A stretch of DNA of 64,000 bases, taken from the NCBI RefSeq assembly GCF_000685095.1, contig NZ_BAYE01000024.1, forward strand, positions 25,035 to 89,034. Reading direction: 5' to 3'. The notes beneath the pieces are model-generated. The model was not told where the DNA came from. It searched no databases and saw only the letters and a list, made by a program, of their open reading frames with translations. Positions 32,807 through 40,758 of the stretch are shown here, piece by piece (position 1 is the first letter of the stretch; every line of letters begins with the position of its first letter). Position numbers and translations under genes: made by a program. Origin of the DNA: Paraburkholderia caledonica NBRC 102488. Its GTDB lineage: Bacteria > Pseudomonadota > Gammaproteobacteria > Burkholderiales > Burkholderiaceae.

Positions 32807-34282
32807 TCAAATCTCGATGCCGTGCGCCGCAATCTTTTTGTAGAGCGTTGCGCGCCCCATGCCGATCTGCGCGGCGGTGTCGACCACGCGCCCGCCGTTG
32901 GCGCGCAATGCATCGCTGAGAAAGCGCTTCTCGAACGCCGCCATTGCCTCGTTCCACGACGACGGCTGCATCGCCGGATTCCCCGGTTCGGCCACAGCCG
33001 GCGGCTGGGCGTGCGGCGCGCCTTGTATCGCGCTGAGTGCGCCGCCCTGCCCCGAACCGACGAACGGCGCAAGCGCGCGCGCATCGATCCGCTCGCTGTC
33101 AGACAACATCACGGCCCGCTCAAGCGTATTGCGCAATTCGCGCACGTTGCCCGGCCATGCGTAGGCGCACAGTAAGCGCAATGCATCGTCCTGCAGTTCG
33201 TAGTGACTGCCGCCGCGCGCCTGCGTCGACAGGTCCTCGAGCATTGCGTAGGCGAGCGCTTCAATGTCTGAAGCGCGCTCGCGCAAGGGCGGTGCGTGGA
33301 TCGTCAATACGTTCAGCCGATAGAACAAGTCCGCGCGGAAACGTCCCGCCGCGACGAGCGCGGGCAAATCGGCAGAGGTCGCCGCGATGATCCGCACGTC
33401 GGCCCGCACGATCCGGTTCGAACCGAGCGGCTCGAACTCCTTGTCCTGCAAAACTCGAAGCAGCTTGCCCTGCAAGGGCAGCGGCATATCGCCGATTTCG
33501 TCGAGGAAAAGCGTGCCGCCGTTCGCCAGCTCGAACTTGCCGACGCGGCCCTTGCGATCCGCGCCCGTGTACGCGCCGGGCGCCGCGCCGAAGAACTCGA
33601 CTTCGAGCAACGTGTCCGGAATCGCCGCCACGTTCACCGTCACGAGCGGCTGGTTTGCGCGCGCCGAGCCGCCGTGGATTGCATGCGCGAGCAGTTCCTT
33701 GCCGGTGCCGGTCTCCCCAAGCAAAAGAACCGGCGATTCGAGTTGCGCCGCACGGCGCGCCTGGCGCTTGACCTCCAGGCTGGCCGCGCTCGTGCCGACA
33801 AAACTGCCGAAGGTGTACTTGGCCCGGCGCGCCTGCGCAAGCGACTTGCGCGTCGCGATCAATTCTTCCTGGACGCGCGAATAGTGCGAAAAAAGCGGTG
33901 TGAGCGCCTTCAGTTCGTCAAACAGCGCGAAACCGACGGCGCCCACTGTTTCGCCTGCGTCGTCTTTCAGCGGCAGGCGCGTGACGACGAGCGGCTCACG
34001 ATCCGTTTCCAGAATGTCGAGCAGAATCGGCTTGCCCGTCTTCACGACTTCGCGCATCAGGCTGTTTGGGATCACCGCTTCGCAATCCCGGCCGATCGCC
34101 TGCTCGGGATCCGCAAAGCCGAACCGCGCCGCGTAACGCTTGTTGATCCAGACTACGCGCGCCTCGGCGTCGACAATGAACGTGCCTTCGCTGAAGTTCT
34201 CGAAAGTGCGGAACAGCGAATCCATCGCGCGACGCAGGACGTCGCTATAGGTGGCGGGGAGCCCCGCCCAGTCGTTCATCAT
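32807..34282 (-). CDS. Sigma-54-dependent transcriptional activator (PAS / AAA+ / Fis-type HTH)
   Basis: This 491-residue enhancer-binding protein has an N-terminal PAS sensor (FENFSEGTFIVDAEARVVWI), then the sigma-54 activation AAA+ domain. Walker A is GETGTGKE (189-196), and the sigma-54 contact loop reads GAYTGA (236-241, Tyr in place of the usual Phe). Walker B is LFLDEIGDMPL and the arginine-finger region FRADLFYRLNVL. A Fis-type helix-turn-helix (VVDTAAQIGMGRATLYKKI) ends the protein. The ATG at 34282 with upstream GGAG is preferred to a TTG at 34327. It is divergent from a GntP permease gene that carries a -24/-12 promoter, its evident target. Confidence 0.92.
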   Translation of the reverse strand: MMNDWAGLPATYSDVLRRAMDSLFRTFENFSEGTFIVDAEARVVWINKRYAARFGFADPEQAIGRDCEAVIPNSLMREVVKTGKPILLDILETDREPLVVTRLPLKDDAGETVGAVGFALFDELKALTPLFSHYSRVQEELIATRKSLAQARRAKYTFGSFVGTSAASLEVKRQARRAAQLESPVLLLGETGTGKELLAHAIHGGSARANQPLVTVNVAAIPDTLLEVEFFGAAPGAYTGADRKGRVGKFELANGGTLFLDEIGDMPLPLQGKLLRVLQDKEFEPLGSNRIVRADVRIIAATSADLPALVAAGRFRADLFYRLNVLTIHAPPLRERASDIEALAYAMLEDLSTQARGGSHYELQDDALRLLCAYAWPGNVRELRNTLERAVMLSDSERIDARALAPFVGSGQGGALSAIQGAPHAQPPAVAEPGNPAMQPSSWNEAMAAFEKRFLSDALRANGGRVVDTAAQIGMGRATLYKKIAAHGIEI

Positions 34283-34316
34283 GTTGTAGCTGTCTCCGGC
34301 TATCGTTCTATTAGTC

Positions 34317-34340
34317 GCTTGTCTCAATTTGTGGACAAGC
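34317..34340. promoter_or_regulatory. Inverted repeat upstream of the sigma-54 activator gene
   Basis: GCTTGTC (34317-34323) and GACAAGC (34334-34340) make a perfect 7-bp inverted repeat with a 10-bp centre, 35 bp ahead of the activator's ATG. A second short one (ATCTC/GAGAT) follows at 34343-34358. Either may be an autoregulatory site; this is inference from symmetry only. Confidence 0.4.
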
Positions 34341-34417
34341 TTATCTCATCTAAGAGATCGCCCACAAGCCTGCACAACAACGGCCCCGCCGTGACGCCAG
34401 TATGCATGGAGCAATTT

Positions 34418-34465
34418 ACGTCCCTGTTTGGAGACGTTTAGGTACAATCTGCGGCAACACGTCTC
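34418..34465. promoter_or_regulatory. Candidate enhancer sites for the sigma-54 activator
   Basis: Three related heptamers occur: ACGTCCC (34418), GAGACGT (34431) and ACGTCTC (34459). The outer pair GAGACGT/ACGTCTC is a perfect inverted repeat, and the first two form an imperfect palindrome around TGTTTG. They lie about 55 to 105 bp upstream of the -24/-12 promoter, the normal distance for activator binding. Confidence 0.5.
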
Positions 34466-34520
34466 ATGGTTTCGTCCGCTTCGGCCCCGCGCATCGGCGC
34501 GCGAGCCGTTATCGGGCGCA

Positions 34521-34535
34521 TGGCATGGAACCTGC
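34521..34535 (+). promoter_or_regulatory. Sigma-54 (-24/-12) promoter of the GntP permease gene
   Basis: TGGCATGGAACCTGC fits TGGCACG-N4-TTGC with the invariant GG and GC at the right spacing. The expected start point lies some 60 bp before the permease ATG. The divergent gene encodes a sigma-54 activator, which supports the call. Confidence 0.75.
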
Positions 34536-34606
34536 ATTCGCGGGCGCCGTGCCGTGTCTAGCTGAGACGGCGTACACGTAGAACAAACCAAGCTTCTGGA
34601 GACTCA

Positions 34607-36007
34607 ATGTCCTTTGTCATCGTCCTTGCCGCGCTGGCGTTTCTGATGTTCGCCGCGTATCGCGGCTACAGCGTCATTCTCTTCGCTCCTATCGCCGCAC
34701 TTGGCGCCGTCCTTCTGGTCGATCCGGCCGCCGTTGCACCGGTTTTCACCGGCATCTTCATGGAGAAGATGGTCGGCTTCGTCAAGCTTTACTTCCCCGT
34801 ATTCCTGCTGGGCGCCGTCTTTGGCAAGGTGATCGAACTATCCGGTTTCTCGGAGTCGATCGTGGCCGCCGCGATTCGCTACATTGGCCGCTCGCGCGCG
34901 AACGCCGTCATCGTCGCTGTGTGCGCGCTGCTTACCTACGGCGGCGTATCGCTGTTCGTGGTGGTGTTCGCGGTCTATCCGTTTGCTGCTGAGCTGTATC
35001 GCCAGAGCAATATTCCAAAGCGCCTGATGCCTGGCGCCATTGCACTGGGCGCGTTCTCGTTCACGATGGACTCGCTGCCCGGCACGCCGCAAATCCAGAA
35101 CATCATTCCGACGACGTTCTTCAAGACGACCTCGTGGGCCGCGCCCGCGCTGGGCGTGATCGGCTCGCTGTTCATTATCGTGGTGGGCCTCAGCTATCTC
35201 GAATGGCGCCGCCGCGCCGCGATGGCAACCGGCGAAGGCTATGGCACGGAACTCGTCAACGAACCGGAACGCGTCGAGTCGAAGCAACTGCCGCATCCGT
35301 TGCTCGCGGTCGCGCCGCTGGTGCTGGTCGGCGTGGCGAACTTCGTGCTGACTCGCTGGATTCCCACGGCGTACGGCGCTTCGTACACCATCGCGCCGGA
35401 CATCCTGCCGGGCGTCCACGCGCCGCTCACCACGACGATCAAAACGGTCGTGGCGATCTGGGCTGTCGAAGGCGCGCTGCTGCTCGGCATCGTCATGGTC
35501 GTGCTGACAGCGTTCGGCCGGGTGCGCGAGCGCTTTGCGGTCGGCACCAAGGCGGCAGTGGCCGGCGCGCTGCTGGCGTCGCTGAATACCGCTTCCGAAT
35601 ATGGCTTCGGCGGTGTCATCGCCGCATTGCCGGGTTTCCTCGTGGTGAGCGACGCGCTGAAAAGCATTCCGAACCCGCTCGTCAACGCAGCCGTGTCGGT
35701 CAGTTCGCTGGCGGGCATTACGGGTTCTGCGTCCGGCGGTATGAGCATCGCGCTCGCGGCCATGTCGGACGTGTTCATCAAGGGCGCGGAGGCTGCGCAT
35801 ATTCCGATGGAAGTGCTGCACCGCGTAGTAGCAATGGCAAGCGGCGGCATGGACACGCTGCCGCACAACGGCGCGGTCATCACGCTGCTGGCGGTGACCG
35901 GATTGACGCATCGTCAGTCCTATCGCGACATCTTCGCGGTGACGGTCATCAAGACGCTGGCTGTTTTCTTCGTGATCGCCGTTTATTACACGACCGGGCT
36001 CGTTTAA
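34607..36007 (+). CDS. GntP family permease (gluconate / hydroxy-acid type)
   Basis: This 466-residue inner-membrane carrier has about twelve to fourteen hydrophobic segments and belongs to the GntP/DsdX family. Characteristic stretches are VCALLTYGGVSLFVVVFAVY, FSFTMDSLPGTPQIQN, LNTASEYGFGGVIAALPGF and SGGMDTLPHNGAVITLL. Relatives import gluconate, D-serine or D-3-hydroxybutyrate with protons. The regulator type (sigma-54) and the wider presence of PHB genes make a hydroxy-acid such as 3-hydroxybutyrate attractive, but no 3-hydroxybutyrate dehydrogenase follows here. It is preceded by a -24/-12 promoter and followed by a hairpin terminator. Confidence 0.9.
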   Translation: MSFVIVLAALAFLMFAAYRGYSVILFAPIAALGAVLLVDPAAVAPVFTGIFMEKMVGFVKLYFPVFLLGAVFGKVIELSGFSESIVAAAIRYIGRSRANAVIVAVCALLTYGGVSLFVVVFAVYPFAAELYRQSNIPKRLMPGAIALGAFSFTMDSLPGTPQIQNIIPTTFFKTTSWAAPALGVIGSLFIIVVGLSYLEWRRRAAMATGEGYGTELVNEPERVESKQLPHPLLAVAPLVLVGVANFVLTRWIPTAYGASYTIAPDILPGVHAPLTTTIKTVVAIWAVEGALLLGIVMVVLTAFGRVRERFAVGTKAAVAGALLASLNTASEYGFGGVIAALPGFLVVSDALKSIPNPLVNAAVSVSSLAGITGSASGGMSIALAAMSDVFIKGAEAAHIPMEVLHRVVAMASGGMDTLPHNGAVITLLAVTGLTHRQSYRDIFAVTVIKTLAVFFVIAVYYTTGLV

Positions 36008-36024
36008 GCGCGGGCTTGCAGGGG

Positions 36025-36052
36025 ACGATGCCGGCCGCCTTGCCGGCATCGT
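36025..36052 (+). terminator. Hairpin terminator after the GntP permease gene
   Basis: ACGATGCCGGC (36025-36035) and GCCGGCATCGT (36042-36052) form a perfect 11-bp stem with a six-base loop, 18 bases after the permease stop. A short GTTTT follows. Confidence 0.75.
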
Positions 36053-36109
36053 GAGTTTTGATCGGTTATCTTGTCAGCCTGACATTCGAAGCCATGACCG
36101 GCATTCCCC

Positions 36110-36511
36110 ATGAGCTCAACCCCCGCTTTCTGGATGATTCCCGGCGCTCCTACGCCGGTCGGCCCGTTTTCCCACGCCACTGAAGCCGACGGCTGGGTTT
36201 TCCTCACGGGCCAGATGCCGACCTCCCCCACCGACGACGCCGCACCGCTTCCCGAAGGCGTAGTCGCGCAGACCCGTCGCGTGATGGACAACCTCGTGCT
36301 GGTTCTCAAGGGTCTTGATCTCGGCCTGCAACACGTGGTCGCCGCACGCATTTTCCTGACGGAGTTCAAGCGCGATTACGCCGCGATGAACGAAATCTAC
36401 CGCGTGTACTTTCCCGCCGACGCGCTGCCGGCGCGTACCTGCATCGGCGTGACCGCGCTGGCGCGCGACGCACTGGTGGAAATCGACTTCATCGCACGAC
36501 GGCCGGGCTGA
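36110..36511 (+). CDS. RidA/YjgF family protein
   Basis: This 133-residue RidA-fold protein has the family marks PVGPFSHATEADGWVFLTGQ near the start, VVAARIFLTEFKRDYAAMNEIY in the middle (cited in part) and the substrate-binding Arg in LPARTCIGVTAL. True RidA enzymes hydrolyse reactive enamine/imine intermediates from PLP enzymes. Many relatives act in catabolic operons. It follows the GntP gene but is separated from it by a hairpin, so co-transcription is uncertain. Confidence 0.92.
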   Translation: MSSTPAFWMIPGAPTPVGPFSHATEADGWVFLTGQMPTSPTDDAAPLPEGVVAQTRRVMDNLVLVLKGLDLGLQHVVAARIFLTEFKRDYAAMNEIYRVYFPADALPARTCIGVTALARDALVEIDFIARRPG

Positions 36512-36539
36512 TCGACAACGGCGTGCGTGGTCAATGCGG

Positions 36540-36818
36540 TCAATGCGTCGACGGCTCGTCGACGCCGTAGTGATCGCACAGAGCCTCGTGCAACGACACG
36601 GCGCGCTCGTCCATTTCGGTCGTCCAGCTTTCGCTGTCGTCGCACAGCCGCTGTAACTGCCTGCACTCTTCAACGAACTTCGGCTCCTGCACGATCTCGA
36701 ACGCGCCGCTCGCGCTATGCGCCCAGCCGGCCAACGCCTGCCGGTCTTCTTCATCGACAATGGCGAGTAGCCGCGGCAGATCGTTTTTCAAGTGCGCAAA
36801 AACAGCCACCATCAGCAT
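36540..36818 (-). CDS. Possible HPt-like domain protein or gene remnant
   Basis: An open frame of about 92 residues from the ATG at 36818. The helical pattern HLKNDLPRLLAIVDEEDR, ALAGWAHSASGAFEIV and VEECRQLQRLC resembles a histidine phosphotransfer domain, with HSASG in the place of the HxxKG box. The usual Lys is missing. No ribosome site precedes the ATG, and the frame extends back to 36917 with Arg/Ser-rich sequence, so it may be the 3' remnant of a larger sensor gene. Nothing adjacent encodes a kinase or response regulator. Confidence 0.4.
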   Translation of the reverse strand: MLMVAVFAHLKNDLPRLLAIVDEEDRQALAGWAHSASGAFEIVQEPKFVEECRQLQRLCDDSESWTTEMDERAVSLHEALCDHYGVDEPSTH

Positions 36819-37137
36819 CAATGATGCCGATTGTCGCGAGATAGACCCGTTGCTGGCGCTTCGCAGTCTTCGCGAGCGACGCGAACGCGTATTCGAGTGG
36901 CTCTTGACTACGATCAAGGATTTTCTGCATCAGATCACGTGCGTGCGGTTCGCGCAGGCAGACCATTGCGATCTTTAGCGGACTGCGTCTGCTGGCCTGT
37001 ACCGGCGCAGTGTAGTCACTTTGACGGTGTCGCGCGATGCATCCGGCACTTTTAACGCGGTCTGCCGTCAAGGCGTTCGCGAACCCTGTATTAACGGCGC
37101 CACGGGCTGAAACCTGAGTGGATTAGTGGGAAACCCT
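36819..37137. other. Interval upstream of the HPt-like frame
   Basis: These 320 bases contain a minus-strand open frame with moderately protein-like sequence (VCLREPHARDLMQKILDRSQ) that continues out of frame relative to the HPt-like segment. It could be the front of the same decayed gene. No function or start can be supported. The right end leads into the promoter of the Aer-like receptor. Confidence 0.4.
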
Positions 37138-37164
37138 CAAGGCGCCCGCACTTCATGCCGATAT
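37138..37164 (+). promoter_or_regulatory. Sigma-28-type promoter of the Aer-like receptor
   Basis: GCCGATAT (37157-37164) matches seven of eight bases of the FliA -10 element. CAAGGCGC, a weak -35, lies 11 bp upstream of it. The start codon of the receptor is 58 bp downstream of the -10. Confidence 0.5.
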
Positions 37165-37221
37165 TCCTTGCAACACTGTAAGACCGCGCACTGTGCGGGG
37201 TAAGCACCAGCAAGGAAAGTC

Positions 37222-38916
37222 ATGCGCAATAACCAGCCTGTCACCGGGCAAGAGTACGAATTCCCGTCGTCGCAAATGCTTGTTTCCGCGACCGACCTGA
37301 CCGGCCGCATCGAATATTGCAATCCGGCTTTTATCGCCGTGTCCGGCTATACCCATGAAGAGCTCGTTGGCCAGCCGCACAATCTGATCCGTCATCCGGA
37401 CATGCCGCGCGAAGCGTTCGCGGACATGTGGGCAACGATTCGCGATGGACGCCCGTGGACTGCGCTCGTCAAGAACCGCCGCAAGAACGGCGACCACTAT
37501 TGGGTTCATGCGAACGTCACGCCGGTGGTCAAGAAAGGCGCCGTGGTGGGCTACCTCAGTGTGCGAGTGAAGCCGGCGCGCGACGCCGTGCGCGCTGCCG
37601 AAGCGTTGTACTCCCGCATGCGCACGGGCGAGGCGCGCGGAATAAAGCTGCGTCGCGGCATGATCGTGCGCACGGGCTTGGCTGGTCGGCTGCAAGCACT
37701 GACGCGTCTGCCCGTGGCGACGCGCGCCGCTTTCGGCTATGCGCTCACGCCGCTCGCGCTCGCGGCGGCCGGCCTCGCGGCCTGGCAAGGCGCGCCGCCA
37801 ACGCCGTTCTGGATCGCGTTCGGCGTGGCTAGTGCCTTCAGTCTGGTTTCATGGTGTCTGCTCGCGCGGCATGTGGCTGCGCCGGTGCGCGACATGAGCG
37901 GATTCGCGACCCGGCTCGCCGCAGGAGATCTGACTGTCGATCTGGAGATCGCGCGTCACGACGACCTGGGCGATGTGCTGCAAGCATTGACTCAGTTGAG
38001 GGCCAACCTGGCCGCGATCGTCCATGACGTGCGCGAGCAGATCAACGGCATGCTCGATAACGCGCGGGAGATTTCGAGCGGCAACGTGGACCTCGCTCGC
38101 CGTACGGAACTGCAGGCCGCCTCGCTCGAAGAAACCGCCGCCACGATGGAAGAGCTGACCACCACCGTGCAAGCGAACGCCGACGCCAGCGTGCGCGCGC
38201 TCGACCTCGCGAAAGACGCGCAGGCCGCGGCGGCCGAAGGCGGCAAGATCGCCGGCCAGGTCGAGCAGACCATGGCGGCCATCACGGCCGCATCGCGGCG
38301 CATTGCCGACATAACCGGCGTGATCGACGGTATCGCTTTCCAGACCAACATTCTGGCGCTGAACGCCGCCGTCGAAGCGGCGCGCGCGGGCGAAGCAGGC
38401 CGCTCATTCGCCGTGGTCGCGGGCGAGGTGCGGATGCTTGCGCAACGTTGCGCGGCGTCGTCGAAGGAGATCAAATCCGTGGTCGAGGCAAGCGCGGCGG
38501 AAGTCGCGGCGGGCACCGACCTGGTAGCGCGCACCACCTCTCAAATGCGTGCAATCGACGAAGCGGTCGAGCGGGTGTCGTCGATCATCGTGGAAGTGGC
38601 GAACGCGAGCAGCGAACAGGCCGAGGGCATTCGCCAGGTGAATCAGGCCGTTTCGCATCTCGATGGCGCGACCCAGCAGAACGCCGCGCTCGTCGAGCAG
38701 GCGGCGGCCACGGCACAGCGTCTCGCCGCGCAGGCGGACGTGCTAAGCGAGGCAGTACGTCTGTTCACGGTTGCGGACACGGCGCCTGCATCGCGCATTG
38801 TTGCTCGCACGCGTCAGCGCGCGCCCGCTAATGCTGCGCACGAGCCAGCATCTGCAGTGACGCTTGCGCATGCACAGCGCGATGCTCATGACGAGGCGGT
38901 CCCGGTTGTCCATTGA
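37222..38916 (+). CDS. PAS-containing methyl-accepting chemotaxis protein (Aer-like)
   Basis: A 564-residue receptor of the Aer/redox-taxis kind. The cytoplasmic N-terminal PAS domain (residues of roughly 15-110, with GRIEYCNPAFIAVSGYTHEE and LIRHPDMPREAFADMWATI) would hold FAD. Two closely spaced membrane segments follow (near 175-215, LTPLALAAAGLAAW and FWIAFGVASAFSLVSWCLLA), then HAMP and the signalling hairpin with tip IDGIAFQTNILALNAAVEAA. There is no periplasmic domain, as in Aer. The tail is Ala/Arg/His-rich. A perfect intrinsic terminator follows at 39065, and a sigma-28-like element precedes it. Confidence 0.94.
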   Translation: MRNNQPVTGQEYEFPSSQMLVSATDLTGRIEYCNPAFIAVSGYTHEELVGQPHNLIRHPDMPREAFADMWATIRDGRPWTALVKNRRKNGDHYWVHANVTPVVKKGAVVGYLSVRVKPARDAVRAAEALYSRMRTGEARGIKLRRGMIVRTGLAGRLQALTRLPVATRAAFGYALTPLALAAAGLAAWQGAPPTPFWIAFGVASAFSLVSWCLLARHVAAPVRDMSGFATRLAAGDLTVDLEIARHDDLGDVLQALTQLRANLAAIVHDVREQINGMLDNAREISSGNVDLARRTELQAASLEETAATMEELTTTVQANADASVRALDLAKDAQAAAAEGGKIAGQVEQTMAAITAASRRIADITGVIDGIAFQTNILALNAAVEAARAGEAGRSFAVVAGEVRMLAQRCAASSKEIKSVVEASAAEVAAGTDLVARTTSQMRAIDEAVERVSSIIVEVANASSEQAEGIRQVNQAVSHLDGATQQNAALVEQAAATAQRLAAQADVLSEAVRLFTVADTAPASRIVARTRQRAPANAAHEPASAVTLAHAQRDAHDEAVPVVH

Positions 38917-39064
38917 TGCCGCATCGAGGTTGCATTGAAGTCGCATTGATCCGATGGATCGGCATTACTCCTACCTCGACAGCGGGATATTGACGCCTCA
39001 CCATGCATGCGTCGCTGCCCAATGGATGTATGGACAGACTGACCCGAGTAACAACGGCGTTGAG

Positions 39065-39097
39065 CGGCCCGTCCCAAACAGACGGGCCGTTTTTTTT
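39065..39097 (+). terminator. Strong intrinsic terminator after the Aer-like receptor
   Basis: CGGCCCGTC (39065-39073) pairs with GACGGGCCG (39081-39089) around a seven-base loop, followed by eight consecutive Ts. Confidence 0.95.
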
Positions 39098-39183
39098 CGC
39101 GCGATCTATGCTGTTGGAGCGCACGCATCGATGCGCGCCTTCTTGCTCGCAGATTCATGCCGCTCGTATCGACGGAGACACAG

Positions 39184-39786
39184 ATGATCGAGTCCAACTC
39201 GCGAGGCGCCGCTTCACGCGATCCGTTGTCTTTGCATCTGACTGCCATGGCGCGCAACAACGCATGGTCGAACCTGCGCCTTTACCGCGCGTGCCTGAGC
39301 TTGACCGACGAAGCATTCGCCGCGCGCAGGGTGAGCTTCTTTCCTTCGTTGCAACTCACGTTGAATCACATTTTGCTGGTGGACCGTTACTACTACGACG
39401 CGCTTGTGGGCGGCGGCCAGGGCCTCACGATTTTCGACGACGAACTGCCCTATCCACGCGCGACTCAGCTGTGGGACGCCCAGGCGCGAAGCGATAGCGA
39501 CCTGCTGGCCTTTTGCGAGTCGCTGACGGGCAGCGGCTTGCACCGCGAGGTGGAGATCGACCGCGGTCCGTCGGTCGGCGTTCAACGGGAGAGCATCGGC
39601 AAGGTGCTGCCTCATCTCTTCGTGCATCAGATCCATCATCGCGGGCAGGTTCATGCGATGTTGAGCGGCTCCGCCGCGACACCTCCTCAACTGGACGAGT
39701 TCTTTCTCGACGGCGATGCGCCGTTGCGCGCCTCGGAGATGCTGGAACTGGAGCGCATGCGCGACACTCGCAACCAACCGTTGTAG
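39184..39786 (+). CDS. DinB family protein
   Basis: This 200-residue protein has the four-helix DinB/YfiT fold. The metal-binding His residues are in LQLTLNHILLVDRYYYDAL and in the later HLFVHQIHHRGQVHAML, the typical HxxxH pair of the family. The N-terminal helix begins LHLTAMARNNAWSNLRLY. The ATG at 39184 with GGAGA seven bases upstream is preferred to an ATG nine codons earlier. Relatives are damage-inducible proteins or thiol-dependent metalloenzymes; the activity here is unknown. Confidence 0.88.
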   Translation: MIESNSRGAASRDPLSLHLTAMARNNAWSNLRLYRACLSLTDEAFAARRVSFFPSLQLTLNHILLVDRYYYDALVGGGQGLTIFDDELPYPRATQLWDAQARSDSDLLAFCESLTGSGLHREVEIDRGPSVGVQRESIGKVLPHLFVHQIHHRGQVHAMLSGSAATPPQLDEFFLDGDAPLRASEMLELERMRDTRNQPL

Positions 39787-40175
39787 TGGAGCGACGGCAG
39801 GACGTCACTTATGGTGTGGCGAGCGCGTCATACCGAGCACTGCTTCGGGCGTTTTTGCCGATCGCACATGCGCTGACCTCTCGGGATGCATAACCATACT
39901 GCGCGTCAGCAGCATGACACTGCACGAGAAGAACTGCACCGCCACGGGGCACGAAAAATGCGCCCGTCGTCGCAACGAGTCGCGTTAAACTCATTGCCAC
40001 AGGTGAACGCCACTGCACGCACCCGGCTCGCGGCCCGCGGGCTTAGGTACACGGCGGCGTTCGGGCAAGCAGGCGCACGCATCGGTCAATCGCCGAAGCG
40101 TGAACATTGCGCGACAGACGGCGCGTCATGCTGCCCGTACAATGGTTCGATCAACAACGACTAAGGACAACTTCG
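39787..40175. other. Gene-free interval
   Basis: I see no gene in these 389 bases. Short open frames on both strands have no ribosome site or recognisable sequence. No hairpin terminator or repeat stands out. Confidence 0.5.
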
Positions 40176-40427
40176 ATGCGCACTACCGGGTCCTCCGGGT
40201 CAATGGCCCTGCTCACCGAATACGACGACGCAACCGGGCGCGAACTGCGTTCGCTGCGCCTCGAGTCGACAGAAGACGGCAAAGGCATCCTTCTGGTCGA
40301 GGTCGATGAGCGCAAGCCCGGCATACATCGGGAAGTACGCTATGAAATCACGCCGGCCGAGCTGATCGCGGCAATCCGCGCGCACGGCGCCGAGTTGCCG
40401 GGCGAGCAGCACAATCATCGTCAATAA
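40176..40427 (+). CDS. Small conserved hypothetical protein
   Basis: This 83-residue soluble protein (MRTTGSSGSMALLTEYDDAT start) has an acidic, beta-rich centre (GREVR-like ends, ILLVEVDERKPGIHREVRYE) and a helical C-terminus ending in Glu/His/Gln. AAGGA lies eight bases before the ATG at 40176, which decides the start over an earlier ATG at 40107. The family is not recognised. A terminator-like hairpin lies 210 bp downstream. Confidence 0.65.
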   Translation: MRTTGSSGSMALLTEYDDATGRELRSLRLESTEDGKGILLVEVDERKPGIHREVRYEITPAELIAAIRAHGAELPGEQHNHRQ

Positions 40428-40639
40428 CGTAATCGCGCGGCGCAGCGCGTCAGCGTGATCGCCGCATGCGCATAGAAAGCGCGGCACTGCAGGCGCCGCG
40501 CACCATTACCGGCATCTTCGCGCGCCACCTCTGTTCAGGCTGCGCGAGATTCAATCGTCTTTCATTTTGTTCGGCTCTCGCTGGTTGAGATTCACAGCGC
40601 GCGCGGCGCGCGGACCGAAGGCGCGGCGGTAACGCTTCC
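40428..40639. other. Interval before the DedA-rhodanese gene
   Basis: No gene is visible. The segment is the probable 3' untranslated part of the upstream small gene, ending at the hairpin at 40640. A possible promoter for the next gene lies after that hairpin (TTGCAC at 40671, CATAAT at 40692, spacer only 15 bp). Confidence 0.4.
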
Positions 40640-40662
40640 AACCCCGAATAACCGGGGTTTTT
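40640..40662 (+). terminator. Intrinsic terminator
   Basis: AACCCCG (40640-40646) and CGGGGTT (40653-40659) form a stem with a six-base loop, followed by TTT and a T-rich end. It separates the small gene at 40176 from the DedA-rhodanese gene. Confidence 0.65.
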
Positions 40663-40758
40663 CAAGGGCTTTGCACGCCTTGAAAATGGTCCATAATCGC
40701 TCCATTCTCCTTTGCTTCCCTACTGCGCCGTGCCTGAAAAGGCCGCGGATGTAAGTCG

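Noticed and set aside
34521..34535. Possible sigma-70 reading of the permease promoter
   Set aside because: No TTGACA/TATAAT pair fits the region as well as the -24/-12 element next to a sigma-54 activator.
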